Shown: positions 8,099-17,850 of the stretch, piece after piece
How positions within the stretch are numbered: the stretch's first letter is position 1
Layout: each line of letters starts with the position of its first letter
Assembly: GCF_000499785.1 (NCBI RefSeq)
Contig: NZ_HG726020.1
Location: 1,034,316-1,098,315 of the forward strand
Source of the DNA: Bacteroides neonati
GTDB taxonomy: Bacteria > Bacteroidota > Bacteroidia > Bacteroidales > Bacteroidaceae
DNA length: 64,000 nucleotides
Reading direction: 5' to 3'
Program-made: the position numbers and the translations under genes
Notes under the pieces: model-generated
What the model was told of the DNA's origin: nothing
The model's database searches: none
Seen by the model: only the letters and a program-made list of their open reading frames with translations

Positions 8099-9373
8099 TT
8101 ATAGCTTCGACCAGCCTTTCGTCCAGTCATTGTCGGCACTTACCGCACCCTTATAAGGAGCGTTGATGAAGAAGTTATCTTTCGTAGAAAGATCGGCTCC
8201 TCCGGCTTGCGTACCGATGATGGTTTTGGTGAACGTGATATTCTGATTGATCGCATTGTTGTTGGCAGCGGCCGTAAAGAGTGCCGATGAGTAGCCTCCG
8301 TCTCCCTTGGCACTGATATCGCCGACAATGGCGATGTAGTTCAGTATCGAGGTTCCGTCTACCAAATATCCTTCGGTCTGGCGCGTTTCGGTAGTCAGGT
8401 TGCTGCTCTTTCCGGTCACAAGGGCATTGTATATCTTGGCTTGTGTGCCGGCACGCAGACGAACACCGCGTTTTCCCTCAGGATTGTCGGCACCGATCAG
8501 TGTGAGGTTGGCCAGTGTAGGGCTCGATACGGGTTTCGCATCCATGTTCTTATCGTAATTATCGGCTTCGATCAAGCAGTCGCAAGTATAGCCCAGCGTA
8601 GCAGCCGATTCTTGATAGGCAACAAGAAACTGTGCCTTACCGCTCCATCCCTCTGTCCAGTCGAACGAGTCGTCGCTGTTGCTTACCGACATCAGGTATT
8701 TGGCATTGACCGTTCCGCCAAACCATTCGAAACCATCGTCCGAACCTTTGTAGGCTTCGAGGTATTCGAGCGTAGTACCGCGTCCCACTCCGTAGAAGGT
8801 GAATCCGTTGCACTCCTTTTCGCTGGTGAATTTGTATCCGGCATATTCCAGACGGATGTATTTGAGCGTACCCGAATTATCATCGGCATCGGTACCGCCA
8901 TAAGGAGCATCTCCTACTTCCGATTTGCCGGTAGAACCGATATTGATCGGTGCCCGTCCGCAGATATGCAAACCGCCCCAGGCGCCTGCCTCCTCGTTTT
9001 CGGCAGTCATTACAATCGGTGCAGCGGCCGTACCTACGGCTTCGATCTTTCCGCCCTGTTCTACGAGGATGTAGTCGATCACGTTATCGTTGCTCTTGGC
9101 GGTGATGGTCACCCCTTCGGCAATACGCAGCGTACTTCCTGCCTTTACGGTATACTCTCCACTGAGGGTAAAGTTGAAACCTTTGCTCAGGATGATGGTT
9201 TTCTCGCCATCGATGTCGCCGGTCAGGGTGGCGTTGTTGGCCAAAACGAGTTCTTTCTCGTTGTCCTTACCATTGTCTCCACCATTTTCACTTGTACTAC
9301 AGGCAGTCAGTGTGGCAATGCTCATCAGAGCAAGCAGCGACCATACATTTCCATTCATTAAGTTACTTTTCAT
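8099..9373 (-). CDS. Beta-helix lipoprotein, paralogue B of a TonB receptor cluster
   Basis: Predicted exported lipoprotein. The start at 9373 (MKSNLMNGNV) gives a signal peptide with lipobox TLTAC (Cys25); the frame is open further upstream, but that stretch is charged and runs into the receptor gene's end. Shared blocks with paralogue A are GSTLRIAEGVTITAK, LVEQGGKIEAVGT, APIVMTAE, WGGLHICG, YIRLEYAGYKF, GFTFYGVGRGT and DDGFEWFGGTVN, ending in WTKGWSKL. The right-handed parallel beta-helix fold is inferred from these repeating strand-turn units. It lies 67 bp downstream of the TonB-dependent receptor on the same strand, which suggests joint expression and a shared substrate. The function is unknown. 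Confidence 0.78.
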   Translation of the reverse strand: MKSNLMNGNVWSLLALMSIATLTACSTSENGGDNGKDNEKELVLANNATLTGDIDGEKTIILSKGFNFTLSGEYTVKAGSTLRIAEGVTITAKSNDNVIDYILVEQGGKIEAVGTAAAPIVMTAENEEAGAWGGLHICGRAPINIGSTGKSEVGDAPYGGTDADDNSGTLKYIRLEYAGYKFTSEKECNGFTFYGVGRGTTLEYLEAYKGSDDGFEWFGGTVNAKYLMSVSNSDDSFDWTEGWSGKAQFLVAYQESAATLGYTCDCLIEADNYDKNMDAKPVSSPTLANLTLIGADNPEGKRGVRLRAGTQAKIYNALVTGKSSNLTTETRQTEGYLVDGTSILNYIAIVGDISAKGDGGYSSALFTAAANNNAINQNITFTKTIIGTQAGGADLSTKDNFFINAPYKGAVSADNDWTKGWSKL

Positions 9374-9440
9374 AATCGTGATTTGTTTAGAGTGATTTGT
9401 TTCATGTGATTTTATTGAGAGTGATCTCTTTGTCTCTTTA

Positions 9441-12164
9441 TTAGAATTTATATACGACTCCGATCTCGGCACGGGTACCGGGGCGGAAGGATTCGACGGT
9501 GATGTTCTCGCCCGTTTGCGGTATCTCCTGCTTCAGACGAATGGTGCTGTTGAGGATGTCTTTCACCTTGAGGCTGAACGAGAAGTGACGGTTGAGGGTA
9601 TATCCGGAGATAAAATCGAGCGTGTGCAGCGTTTGCTGCTTTATGTTGCCGGTTTGGTAGATACCTACCGTTTCGATGCGTGGTCCCTGCACGTTGTAAA
9701 CAGCTGCGAGCGACAGGTTGCTCTCCTCGCCCAAGCGTGGAGCGTACGTCAAGTCGGCATTGATAAGGAAGGGCGAAGCTCCCTGCAAGGCACGCTCGGT
9801 GTCGGTATACACACCGCCTTCGGGCAGAACGACGTTGGTGTACATATACGAACCATTGGCACCGACGCGCAGGTTCTTCACAATCTCTTTGCGGAACTCG
9901 ATCTCCACCCCCATGGCTATGCCGTCTTCGGCATTGCGGAAAGAGCGTACCACGGTTCCTCCGGACGACTCTTGCGTCTGCTCGATCGGTGCGTCGAGTT
10001 TCTTAAAATATCCGGTGATGGAGAACATATCGCCGCTTCCGTTTTGCGAGAACAGGTCGTAGCGCAAGTCGGCATTGTAGTTATAGGCATTCTTGAGTTG
10101 GTCGTTACCGCGGATGTAGGCGCTTCCGTAAGATTGTTGGTAAAGGAAGGGAGCCATTTCGATAAACGAGGGGCGCGTCACGGTGCGCGAGAGCGAGAGG
10201 CGCAGGTTGGAGGCCTTGCTAAGCGTATATTTTAGATTCAGTGCCGGGAAGAGGTCGCCCTTGTTCAAATCGGTTTTCACCTCCTTGCCCCCATCGGTCC
10301 AGTAGCGCACCCATTGGTTGGCTTGTTCGTAGCGCAGACCGAGATTGACCAGCAGCGATGCCGTAGGGTAGTATTCGACCTCGGTGAAGGCTGCCCACAC
10401 ATCCGTTCCGGCGTAGTAGTTATAGCGCGGCTGTGCATCGAGGTTTACTTTGATGGTGCCGTTGGCGATGTTCTCGTTGTTGAGGTAGCTGTCGGTATCG
10501 TAAATCGTGGTTATATCGGCATTGAGTGCATTCAGATCGTAGTAGAAGTTGGCACTCTCGAAATCGCGCTTCTTGTTCTTATACGTTCCGCCCAGCCGAA
10601 TCAGGTTGCTCTCGCCCCAACGGTAAGAGGTACGGAGATCGGCCACACTTTCGCGTTCTTCGAGCTGACCGAAGTAGCGGTTCGTGGTTTGGTTTAGTTT
10701 GAACAGGCTGAGCTTATCGTTGCTTTCGCTTCCTTCGCGGAAGAAGATAATCTGCCGGCGGTCGGGCTCGTCGCTGTTGGTGATTCCGTAAGATACACTC
10801 CAGTTTACATCCCAACGCGAGGAGAGTTCGTGATGTCCCAACAGCTGATTGTTGAGCAGGGCATACGAGCGGTAAGCACTGTTGCTCGAAACGATGTTGT
10901 TGCGTTCGGCATCGATACCCTCGCGGCGCATATAATCGTCTACGGCGTTGCGGGCATAGAAGAGTGTGTAATTGATGCGGTCGGCCTTGCCGAAGCTGTA
11001 GCCCACGTTGGCGAGTGCGGCCATTTTCAGTGTAGTGGCATAGCTGTCGTAGCTGAACTCATCGAGGTGCGTGCCTTGCGCGGTCATGGTGGTTACGTAT
11101 GCATCGCGAAGCACTTGATGATCGTTGCTCAACCCCACAGAGGCCAGTGCGCTCCATCGGTTGCCATTGGAGAGTGTCCAACTCTTGCCTGCACCGATAT
11201 TGGCACTTAGTTCGGGCAGCGAGGTGCGGCGGTTGATCGAGAAGGAGGTTCCGAAGGGATCGTTCGTGCGGGCATATTCGCGAAACTCTGTACGGCTCAT
11301 GCCGAGCAGAAGGTCTTTGTTGCGCAGGTTGCCCGTACGGAAAAGTCCGCCTTTGCGATCGCTGTAATAGAAGTCTTTGCCCAAGGTATTGATGCGTCCA
11401 CCCGTAGCGAAACCGATCGAGAAGAAATCGCTTCCGGTGTTCTCTTTGGTGCTGATGTCGATGTGTGCGCCCGAGTAGTCGGCAAACGCACCGGCTTGGT
11501 ACACCTTGCTCACGGTGATATTCTGTACGGTCGACGAGGGAAAGAGGTCGAGCGGAATGAGTTTATTGTCGGGGTTGGGCGATGCGATGGGCAGTCCGTT
11601 GAGCGTCGTGGTGCTGTATCGGTCGCCCAGTCCGCGTACGATCAACTGTCCGGCACTGGCAATGGAGATGCCGGTGATTTTCTTCACCCCGTCTTCTACG
11701 TTCGACACGCCTTTGAGGCTCATCTCCCTGGCTCCCATGCTTTCGATGGCGAGTGTAGAGAGTTGGCGTTGTTGCATCAGTGCCTTTTCGCCTTCGAGGT
11801 TTTTGCGAGCCACCACGGCTACTTCCGAAAGTACTTGGGCATCGGCCTCCATCTCGAAATCGAGTGTGAGTGGTTGCGCTGTGTGAATGACCACACCGTT
11901 GCGGATGATATCGCGGTTGCCGATATACTTCACTTCGATGCGATACGTTCCGTTTTGAATGTCGGGAAGCTGATAACGACCCTCCATGTCGGCCACTGCG
12001 CCGAGCGAGGTTCCTACAATCCGCACGGTGGCTCCCATCAAGGGTTCGCGGGTTTGTTTGTCGATGATGATTCCTTTGAGCACTCCCGCTTGTGCTGTCA
12101 GAGTCAAGGCGGCAATCAGTAAAAGGGTAGCAAACGTTCTGCTTAATGCTTGTTTCATTTTCAT
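9441..12164 (-). CDS. TonB-dependent receptor with carboxypeptidase-regulatory-like domain
   Basis: Outer-membrane active transporter of 907 residues. Order: signal peptide ending near TAQA (residue 26); a carboxypeptidase-D-regulatory-like beta domain (GIIIDKQTREPLMGATVRI, about 29-110); the plug, with IVRGLGDRYSTTTLNGLP near residue 175 and PLDLFPSSTVQNITVSK; then the 22-strand-type barrel ending in VGVVYKF-like aromatic residues (final EIGVVYKF). The GLGDRYSTT plug belongs to a receptor group distinct from SusC, and no SusD follows. Two beta-helix lipoproteins follow instead. The six-unit palindromic array lies 165-385 bp upstream and may control it. The substrate is unknown. Confidence 0.9.
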   Translation of the reverse strand: MKMKQALSRTFATLLLIAALTLTAQAGVLKGIIIDKQTREPLMGATVRIVGTSLGAVADMEGRYQLPDIQNGTYRIEVKYIGNRDIIRNGVVIHTAQPLTLDFEMEADAQVLSEVAVVARKNLEGEKALMQQRQLSTLAIESMGAREMSLKGVSNVEDGVKKITGISIASAGQLIVRGLGDRYSTTTLNGLPIASPNPDNKLIPLDLFPSSTVQNITVSKVYQAGAFADYSGAHIDISTKENTGSDFFSIGFATGGRINTLGKDFYYSDRKGGLFRTGNLRNKDLLLGMSRTEFREYARTNDPFGTSFSINRRTSLPELSANIGAGKSWTLSNGNRWSALASVGLSNDHQVLRDAYVTTMTAQGTHLDEFSYDSYATTLKMAALANVGYSFGKADRINYTLFYARNAVDDYMRREGIDAERNNIVSSNSAYRSYALLNNQLLGHHELSSRWDVNWSVSYGITNSDEPDRRQIIFFREGSESNDKLSLFKLNQTTNRYFGQLEERESVADLRTSYRWGESNLIRLGGTYKNKKRDFESANFYYDLNALNADITTIYDTDSYLNNENIANGTIKVNLDAQPRYNYYAGTDVWAAFTEVEYYPTASLLVNLGLRYEQANQWVRYWTDGGKEVKTDLNKGDLFPALNLKYTLSKASNLRLSLSRTVTRPSFIEMAPFLYQQSYGSAYIRGNDQLKNAYNYNADLRYDLFSQNGSGDMFSITGYFKKLDAPIEQTQESSGGTVVRSFRNAEDGIAMGVEIEFRKEIVKNLRVGANGSYMYTNVVLPEGGVYTDTERALQGASPFLINADLTYAPRLGEESNLSLAAVYNVQGPRIETVGIYQTGNIKQQTLHTLDFISGYTLNRHFSFSLKVKDILNSTIRLKQEIPQTGENITVESFRPGTRAEIGVVYKF

Positions 12165-12329
12165 TTCTATGCGTTACTTTTTCAAGTGCAAAGATGAAGC
12201 AATAGCATGACAGCCGTATGACGCAAATAGTACATTTCATTGACGTGAATATGACAATCGTGTTATCATTTTCTCGCCCCCCAATACCGAAACAGGCTAT
12301 TCTTGATCCCAATTATTGCCGGGGGTACA

Positions 12330-12548
12330 AGAATGCAGCGTTCTAAGTCCGATTTATTTTTTGGGGTATGAGAATGCAGCGTTCTGAGCTTAACTTATTT
12401 TTTTTAACCCAAGAATGCTGCATTCCGAGTCCGATTTGGATTTTTGGATACAAAAATGCAGCGTTCTGAGCTTAACTTCTTTTTTTAGCCCAAGAACGCT
12501 GCATTCCGAGTCCGGTTTAGGTTTTTTGGTGCAAGAATGCAGCATTCT
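12330..12548. repeat. Six tandem ~41-bp units, each with a 15-bp palindrome
   Basis: Palindromes of the form AGAATGCAGCRTTCT start at 12330, 12371, 12412, 12453, 12493 and 12534, so the spacing is 41, 41, 41, 40 and 41 bp. The last is a perfect 19-bp palindrome, CAAGAATGCAGCATTCTTG (12532-12550). The spacers alternate: units 1, 3 and 5 carry AGTCCGATTT-like sequence, units 2 and 4 carry AGCTTAACTT, giving an 82-bp higher-order period. Palindromes 3 and 5 are in inverted orientation (AGAAYGCTGCATTCC). A T-rich run ends every unit. The array occupies the gap between the nuoN stop and the TonB receptor start; no coding potential was seen. Confidence 0.9.
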
Positions 12549-12576
12549 TGCCTATTTTTTCTCCGTTGCGAGCAAT

Positions 12577-14016
12577 TTACATGCCGAAACTCAACTTATC
12601 GATGTTTCCATACACCATGCTAAGTACTCCCAAGCCAATAATACCCAGCGTGCAGAGTGCCAACGCCAAACGGGTATGGTTATCGGTACGGAAGGCAGGA
12701 GCCGGATCATCCGAAGGATTGATATACATCGCCTTGACAATGAGCAGGTAGTAGTACAGCGAAATCACCGTATTGATGAGCGCAATAAATACCAACAGGT
12801 GGAATCCTGCCTGAAAAGCAGCCATGAAGATGAAGAACTTCGAGAAGAAGCCGGCAAAAGGAGGAATACCGGCGAGCGAGAACAGTGCCAGCGTCATCAC
12901 AAAAGCCAATTTGGGGTTCGTACGGTACAGACCGTTGTACTGCTCGAGCGTATAGCGATGCGTGCGCAAGGCAATGATGGTAATAATGGCGAATACCGCC
13001 AGATTGGCCACCATATAAACCAATACGTAATAGACCAACGACGACATGCCGGCAGCCGTACCACCGATCACGCCCAGCATGATGTATCCTGCCTGCGAGA
13101 TACTCGAAAAGGCCATCAATCGTTTGAGGTTCTGTTGGCGAATGGCAAACAGGTTGGCTATCGTAATAGAGGCAATGATGACCCAGTAAAGCACCTCTTG
13201 CCAATCGGAAATCATGGGGGCAAACACCTTAATCAAAATGGTGAGCAGCACGAAAGCTGCCGAACCTTTCGAGATCACACTCAGGTAGGCCGTTACCACG
13301 CTCGGCGCACCTTCGTACACATCGGCCGTCCAGAGGTGGAACGGAACGAGCGATATCTTAAAGGCCATCCCCGAGAAGAAGAACACGAACGCCATCACCT
13401 GCAAGTGATTGCCGTCGATAAACGGAGGCAGGTCATTGAAGTAGAGCGTACCGCACGTACCGTACACCATCGAAAGACCAAACAAGAGCAGAGCACTGCT
13501 GAAGAGTGCCGTCAAGATATACTTGGCTCCCGCCTCGGCCGAGTGGTGACGGTATTTATCGAAGGCCACCAGAGCAGCCATCGGAATCGAAGCCATCTCC
13601 AAACCGATGAAGAACATCAGGAAATGGCCGGCGGAGATCATAAAGAACATACCGATCAGCGTCGAGAGCGTCAGCACATAAAACTCGCCCTGACGGATGC
13701 GGCAATCGGGCAGCTTGAGCCACTCGTGAGCCATCAGGAAAACAATGATGGTACCGATGCTTAACACCGATTTGATAACCGTGTGCATGGGCACATAGTG
13801 ATACATACCGCCAAAGGCCTCGGCAGCCGGCGCCGGCACCAAGTTGAGCAGTGTGTGGATGGTGAGCAAAATCACCGGTAAGAGGGTATTGAGCCGCGCG
13901 CGACCATCCGTTTTGTGGGCATCGGGGCTCATAAAGAGGTCGGCCACAAAGAGAATGAGCAACACAGCTATCAGCGAGAGTTCCTCGCGCATATATAGGA
14001 ATTGAGAGTAATCCAT
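12577..14016 (-). CDS. nuoN: NADH-quinone oxidoreductase subunit N
   Basis: Antiporter-like membrane subunit of complex I, helping couple quinone reduction to ion translocation in the inner membrane. The 479-residue product shows about 14 hydrophobic segments and the conserved [21 protein letters not shown] region (about residue 154), [16 protein letters not shown] near 241 and the broken-helix stretch [19 protein letters not shown] near 302. It is the last gene of the operon, 33 bp after nuoM. The palindromic array follows its stop directly; no clear minus-strand terminator with a T-tract was found there. Confidence 0.95.
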   Translation of the reverse strand: MDYSQFLYMREELSLIAVLLILFVADLFMSPDAHKTDGRARLNTLLPVILLTIHTLLNLVPAPAAEAFGGMYHYVPMHTVIKSVLSIGTIIVFLMAHEWLKLPDCRIRQGEFYVLTLSTLIGMFFMISAGHFLMFFIGLEMASIPMAALVAFDKYRHHSAEAGAKYILTALFSSALLLFGLSMVYGTCGTLYFNDLPPFIDGNHLQVMAFVFFFSGMAFKISLVPFHLWTADVYEGAPSVVTAYLSVISKGSAAFVLLTILIKVFAPMISDWQEVLYWVIIASITIANLFAIRQQNLKRLMAFSSISQAGYIMLGVIGGTAAGMSSLVYYVLVYMVANLAVFAIITIIALRTHRYTLEQYNGLYRTNPKLAFVMTLALFSLAGIPPFAGFFSKFFIFMAAFQAGFHLLVFIALINTVISLYYYLLIVKAMYINPSDDPAPAFRTDNHTRLALALCTLGIIGLGVLSMVYGNIDKLSFGM

Positions 14017-14049
14017 GTCAATAATTGGTTAATGATGAATGGTTAATGG

Positions 14050-15549
14050 TTAATGCCCCAGCAGCGCAGCAATCACGGGATTGACACTACCGGATATCAT
14101 ATCGCTGATCCACCAAGGGGCCATACCCAACCCTGCCACGCAGGCAATCAGGCAGATCACGGCTACGCGTTCGTCCCAAGTAGCATCGGTCAGTGCCAAA
14201 TGGTGCTTGTTGGTACAAGTGCCGTAGAGAATCTTACCGACCAAACGCAGAATGTAAACCGCCGTAATCACGATCGAGGTGCAGGCAATCACCGTCAGTG
14301 TGCGGTGAAATACATCGGGGTTCTCGAACGATCCGACGAAGATCGTCATCTCGGCAACGAATCCGCTCAACCCCGGCAGACCGAGGTTGGCCAAACCGGC
14401 AATCACGTAGCAGACACTCAGAAAGGGCATCACCTTCATCAGCCCGGACAGCTCGCGTACGTCACGCGTATGTGTGCGTCCGTAAATCATACCGATCAGG
14501 GCAAAGAAGAGAGCCGTCATCAGTCCGTGGCTCAACATTTGCAATACGGCACCGGTAGCGGCCGTACGGGTCATCATCAAGATGGCAAAAAGCACCAGTC
14601 CGCAGTGGCTCACCGAGGAGTAGGCGTTGATGTACTTCAGGTCGGTTTGCACACAGGCCGAGAAGGCTCCGTACACCACAGAGATACCGGTTAGGATGAG
14701 GAATATCCACGACAGCTCTTGTGCCGCTTCGGGCATCAGGTACATCGCAATGCGGAAACAGCCGTATCCACCCAGTTTCATCAACACACCGGCATGGAGC
14801 ATAGAGACAGCCGTCGGGGCCGAAGCATGACCGTCGGGGCTCCATGTGTGGAACGGGAACAGCGCGCCCAGCACGCCAAAACCCAAAAAGGTAAGCGGAA
14901 ACCAAATGCACTGCTGCGCAAACGGAATGTTGTGCAGGGCGGCAATATCGAGCAGATTCATCGTCGTAGCTCCCGAACCGAAGTAGATGCCCAGAATACC
15001 GATCAGCAAGAAAGCCGAACCGCCCATCAGCATCAACGTCAGTTTCATCGCGGCATATTCCTTACGCCCCGATCCCCAAACGCCGATAAGCAGGTACATC
15101 GGTATCAACGCTATTTCGTAAAACATGAACATGGTAAAGAGATCGACAGAGATGAAGAAGCCGAAAACACCCATCGACAGCAGCGTAAACCACAAGAAGT
15201 ACTCCTTCGTAAGCGGCTCTAAACGCCACGAAGCAAACGTTCCGGTGAAAACGATAACGGCCGAAAGCAGCAACATCGCCACCGAAATGCCGTCGACACC
15301 CACCGAATAAGCTATATGCAGCGGTTTATACCAAGGCAGATCGGCACGGAAAAGCATCTCGGCAGTATCTCCCGCTGCCCGCGCATCTATATAAAGGAAG
15401 GTGAGGGCTACGGAGAGGATCAGCAAAGCCGAAGCTCCGACAACCATCACAGATCTGATGGCTCGAATGCTGCGTGCCAACCAAAGCCCAACCAGCATTA
15501 CAAGAGGAATCAGTACGAATAAGGATAAGAAGTTCATATCGTTAGTCAT
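14050..15549 (-). CDS. nuoM: NADH-quinone oxidoreductase subunit M
   Basis: Antiporter-like proton-translocating membrane subunit of complex I. The start at 15549 is chosen because its ATG overlaps the nuoL stop as TAATG, a classic coupled arrangement; the frame stays open 39 bp further inside nuoL. Recognisable are MFYEIALIPMYLLIGVWG with the conserved glutamate, FPFHTWSPDGHASAPT, HAGVLMKLGGYGCFR and DLKYINAYSSVSHCG. About 14 membrane helices fit the 499-residue length. It lies between nuoL and nuoN on the same strand. Confidence 0.95.
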   Translation of the reverse strand: MTNDMNFLSLFVLIPLVMLVGLWLARSIRAIRSVMVVGASALLILSVALTFLYIDARAAGDTAEMLFRADLPWYKPLHIAYSVGVDGISVAMLLLSAVIVFTGTFASWRLEPLTKEYFLWFTLLSMGVFGFFISVDLFTMFMFYEIALIPMYLLIGVWGSGRKEYAAMKLTLMLMGGSAFLLIGILGIYFGSGATTMNLLDIAALHNIPFAQQCIWFPLTFLGFGVLGALFPFHTWSPDGHASAPTAVSMLHAGVLMKLGGYGCFRIAMYLMPEAAQELSWIFLILTGISVVYGAFSACVQTDLKYINAYSSVSHCGLVLFAILMMTRTAATGAVLQMLSHGLMTALFFALIGMIYGRTHTRDVRELSGLMKVMPFLSVCYVIAGLANLGLPGLSGFVAEMTIFVGSFENPDVFHRTLTVIACTSIVITAVYILRLVGKILYGTCTNKHHLALTDATWDERVAVICLIACVAGLGMAPWWISDMISGSVNPVIAALLGH

Positions 15550-17492
15550 TATAAGATTAATAGAAGAATCAGTGCCAAGGCTCCACAAATAAACACGAAG
15601 GTGTATTGCTGTATCTGTCCGCTCTGCAAACCACGAATTTCATCACTCGTTGTATGCGTAGCCCAAGCCAGGAAGTTGAAGAAGCCGTCTACCACGTTGC
15701 GGTCGAACCAAGCTATCGGTGCGCTGATACCGGCAAAGATAATGCGGTGCGTAACGAACAGATACACTTCGTCGATATAGAAACGGTGCGCAGCAGCACG
15801 GTGAAGCTTGGCAAAACGACGAGCCAGGTAGTTGGCGAACGTATGCTTGGCACCTCGGTACATCCACGTAGCCAAAGCAATGGAGAGAATAGCCACAATA
15901 ACACTGGTAACGGCTACCGACAGGTCGAGGTGAATCGTATAATCGGTTCCGTTCGAGCTAACGAACCAACCGAAAGGAATGAATCCGGCCAGACACGTAA
16001 CCAAAGCCAGCACAAGGAGCGGAATGGTCATCGTCAGCGGGCTTTCGTGAGGGTGGCTCGCGTGTGCAGCCGTATCGCCATGTGCCGTGGCAACAGCTGC
16101 ATGGGTATCGCCTGCCGAAGCTCGCCCGGCCGGCGAGGCCGACCAGAAAATGCGGTAATAGAGACGGAACATATAGAAAGCCGTCATTGCTGCAATCACT
16201 GTCATCACAGCACCCATCACAGGGCTGTATTCGTAGCAAGCCGTCAGAATCTCGTCTTTAGAGAAAAATCCCGAGAACGGGGGAATACCCGCAATGGCCA
16301 AACAGGCAATGAGAAAGGTGATGTGCGTAATGGGCATGTACTTCCGTAAACCACCCATGTGCTCCATCTCGTTCGAATGTACGGCATGAATAATGCTACC
16401 GGCACCCAAAAAGAGCAAAGCCTTGAACATGGCATGCGTAAACAGGTGAAACATAGAAGCCATATAGCCCAAACCACCGTGATGCGGATCGGTCGAGGTA
16501 CAAACACCCAACGCCACCATCATAAAGCCGATTTGCGAAATGGTAGAAAAAGCAAGCACTCTTTTGATATCGGTTTGCACACAAGCAATGCTAGCGGCAA
16601 AGAAAGCGGTGAAGGCACCTACCCAACCGATGAGTTCCAACACATTCGGCGCATAGGCGATGAACAGCGGAAACATACGTGCCACCAGATACACACCGGC
16701 AACTACCATCGTAGCCGCATGGATCAAGGCCGACACAGGCGTGGGACCTTCCATGGCATCGGGCAACCAAATGTGCAGCGGAAACATGGCACTCTTTCCG
16801 GCACCACCGATAAACATCAACCCCAATGCCAACGGCATCATGGCTGCGCCTCCGGTAAGCAGCGACATGGAATCGGGTTCGAAACCAAAAGTTCCCCCGT
16901 AATATCCGTAAATAAGGATACCGATAAGAAAGCCCAAGTCGGCAAAACGAGTCACGATGAATGCTTTCTTAGAAGCCGCCACCGCTGCCGGACGAGTATA
17001 ATAGAAACCGATCAGCAGGTACGAAGACACACCGACCAACTCCCAGAAAAGATACATCTGGAAAATGTTTGTAGCAACCACCAAGCCGAGCATCGACATG
17101 GAGAAAAGCGACAAAAAGGCGTAATAACGCTGAAAGCCGCGCTCTCCTTTCATGTATCCCAACGAGTACAAATGCACCATCAGCGACACGGTAGAAATAA
17201 CGACCAGCATCATCACCGCAATAGGATCGAGGCGGATACCCAGATCGATGTGCAGCGACTCGGTCAACGGCAGCCACGTCATATTATAAGGAGTCAGCGT
17301 TTGCCAAGCACCATCGGCTCCGCGTGGTGCAGTAAAATAGAGTACGGCAGTGAGATAGGAAAGTACGGTAACAACGGCCATAGCCAAAGTACCCGTAACT
17401 CCTGCTGCACGATGCGACATCCACTTACCACCCAGCCCCAACAAAAGGAATGTAGCGAGTGGAAGTAAGAGAATCAAGATTGTATAGTCCAT
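15549..17492 (-). CDS. nuoL: NADH-quinone oxidoreductase subunit L
   Basis: Distal antiporter-like subunit of complex I, 647 residues, with the long carboxy-terminal lateral helix expected of NuoL. Family signatures: MYLFWELVGVSSYLLIGFYY (about 126), GAGKSAMFPLHIWLPDAMEG (about 215), TPVSALIHAATMVVAGVYL and DIKRVLAFSTISQIGFM. A His-rich loop near residue 455 (TAHGDTAAHASHPHE) sits between helices and is unusual in composition. The gene follows nuoK by 12 bp and overlaps nuoM by one base. Confidence 0.96.
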   Translation of the reverse strand: MDYTILILLLPLATFLLLGLGGKWMSHRAAGVTGTLAMAVVTVLSYLTAVLYFTAPRGADGAWQTLTPYNMTWLPLTESLHIDLGIRLDPIAVMMLVVISTVSLMVHLYSLGYMKGERGFQRYYAFLSLFSMSMLGLVVATNIFQMYLFWELVGVSSYLLIGFYYTRPAAVAASKKAFIVTRFADLGFLIGILIYGYYGGTFGFEPDSMSLLTGGAAMMPLALGLMFIGGAGKSAMFPLHIWLPDAMEGPTPVSALIHAATMVVAGVYLVARMFPLFIAYAPNVLELIGWVGAFTAFFAASIACVQTDIKRVLAFSTISQIGFMMVALGVCTSTDPHHGGLGYMASMFHLFTHAMFKALLFLGAGSIIHAVHSNEMEHMGGLRKYMPITHITFLIACLAIAGIPPFSGFFSKDEILTACYEYSPVMGAVMTVIAAMTAFYMFRLYYRIFWSASPAGRASAGDTHAAVATAHGDTAAHASHPHESPLTMTIPLLVLALVTCLAGFIPFGWFVSSNGTDYTIHLDLSVAVTSVIVAILSIALATWMYRGAKHTFANYLARRFAKLHRAAAHRFYIDEVYLFVTHRIIFAGISAPIAWFDRNVVDGFFNFLAWATHTTSDEIRGLQSGQIQQYTFVFICGALALILLLIL

Positions 17493-17504
17493 AACTGTTC
17501 TTTT

Positions 17505-17813
17505 TTAGTATTTCATTTCGTCGAGCTGTTTCACTTGTATCGACCGTATATTGCGGTAGATATTGATCATGATCGCGATAGCCACAGCCGTCTCTGCCGC
17601 CGAAATGGCAATGGAGAAGAGGGCGAAGAAGTATCCTTCCATCCCATCGGGAAAGAGGAAACGGTTGAACACGGCAAAGTTAATATCGGTGGCATTCAGC
17701 ATCAGCTCAATACAAATGAGGATGCCCAACGTATTGTGTCGTGTAAAGAATCCGTAAATGCCGGCGAACATCATAATGGTCGAAACCACCAGGTAATATT
17801 CCATATGTATCAT
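17505..17813 (-). CDS. nuoK: NADH-quinone oxidoreductase subunit K
   Basis: Small three-helix membrane subunit of complex I, homologous to MrpC. The start at 17813 (MIHMEYYLVV) gives 102 residues, the normal length; 17804 (MEYYLVV) is nearly as good. An open frame back to 17867 would overlap nuoJ and add a polar tail. Conserved glutamates lie in CIELMLNATDINF (about residue 34) and AAETAVAIAIMINIYRN (about 70). It begins 37 bp after the nuoJ stop. Confidence 0.92.
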   Translation of the reverse strand: MIHMEYYLVVSTIMMFAGIYGFFTRHNTLGILICIELMLNATDINFAVFNRFLFPDGMEGYFFALFSIAISAAETAVAIAIMINIYRNIRSIQVKQLDEMKY

Positions 17814-17850
17814 AGGGCAAAAATAGTTAGATGAATAATTAGAAATAAAA

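Noticed and set aside
12330..12548. CRISPR array
   Set aside because: Repeats are palindromic and regular, but the spacers are not unique (two types alternate), the repeat core is only 15 bp, and no cas genes are near.
12415..13764. Long plus-strand reading frame opposite nuoN
   Set aside because: It is the antisense shadow of nuoN running into the repeat array; nuoN has clear family motifs and this frame has none.
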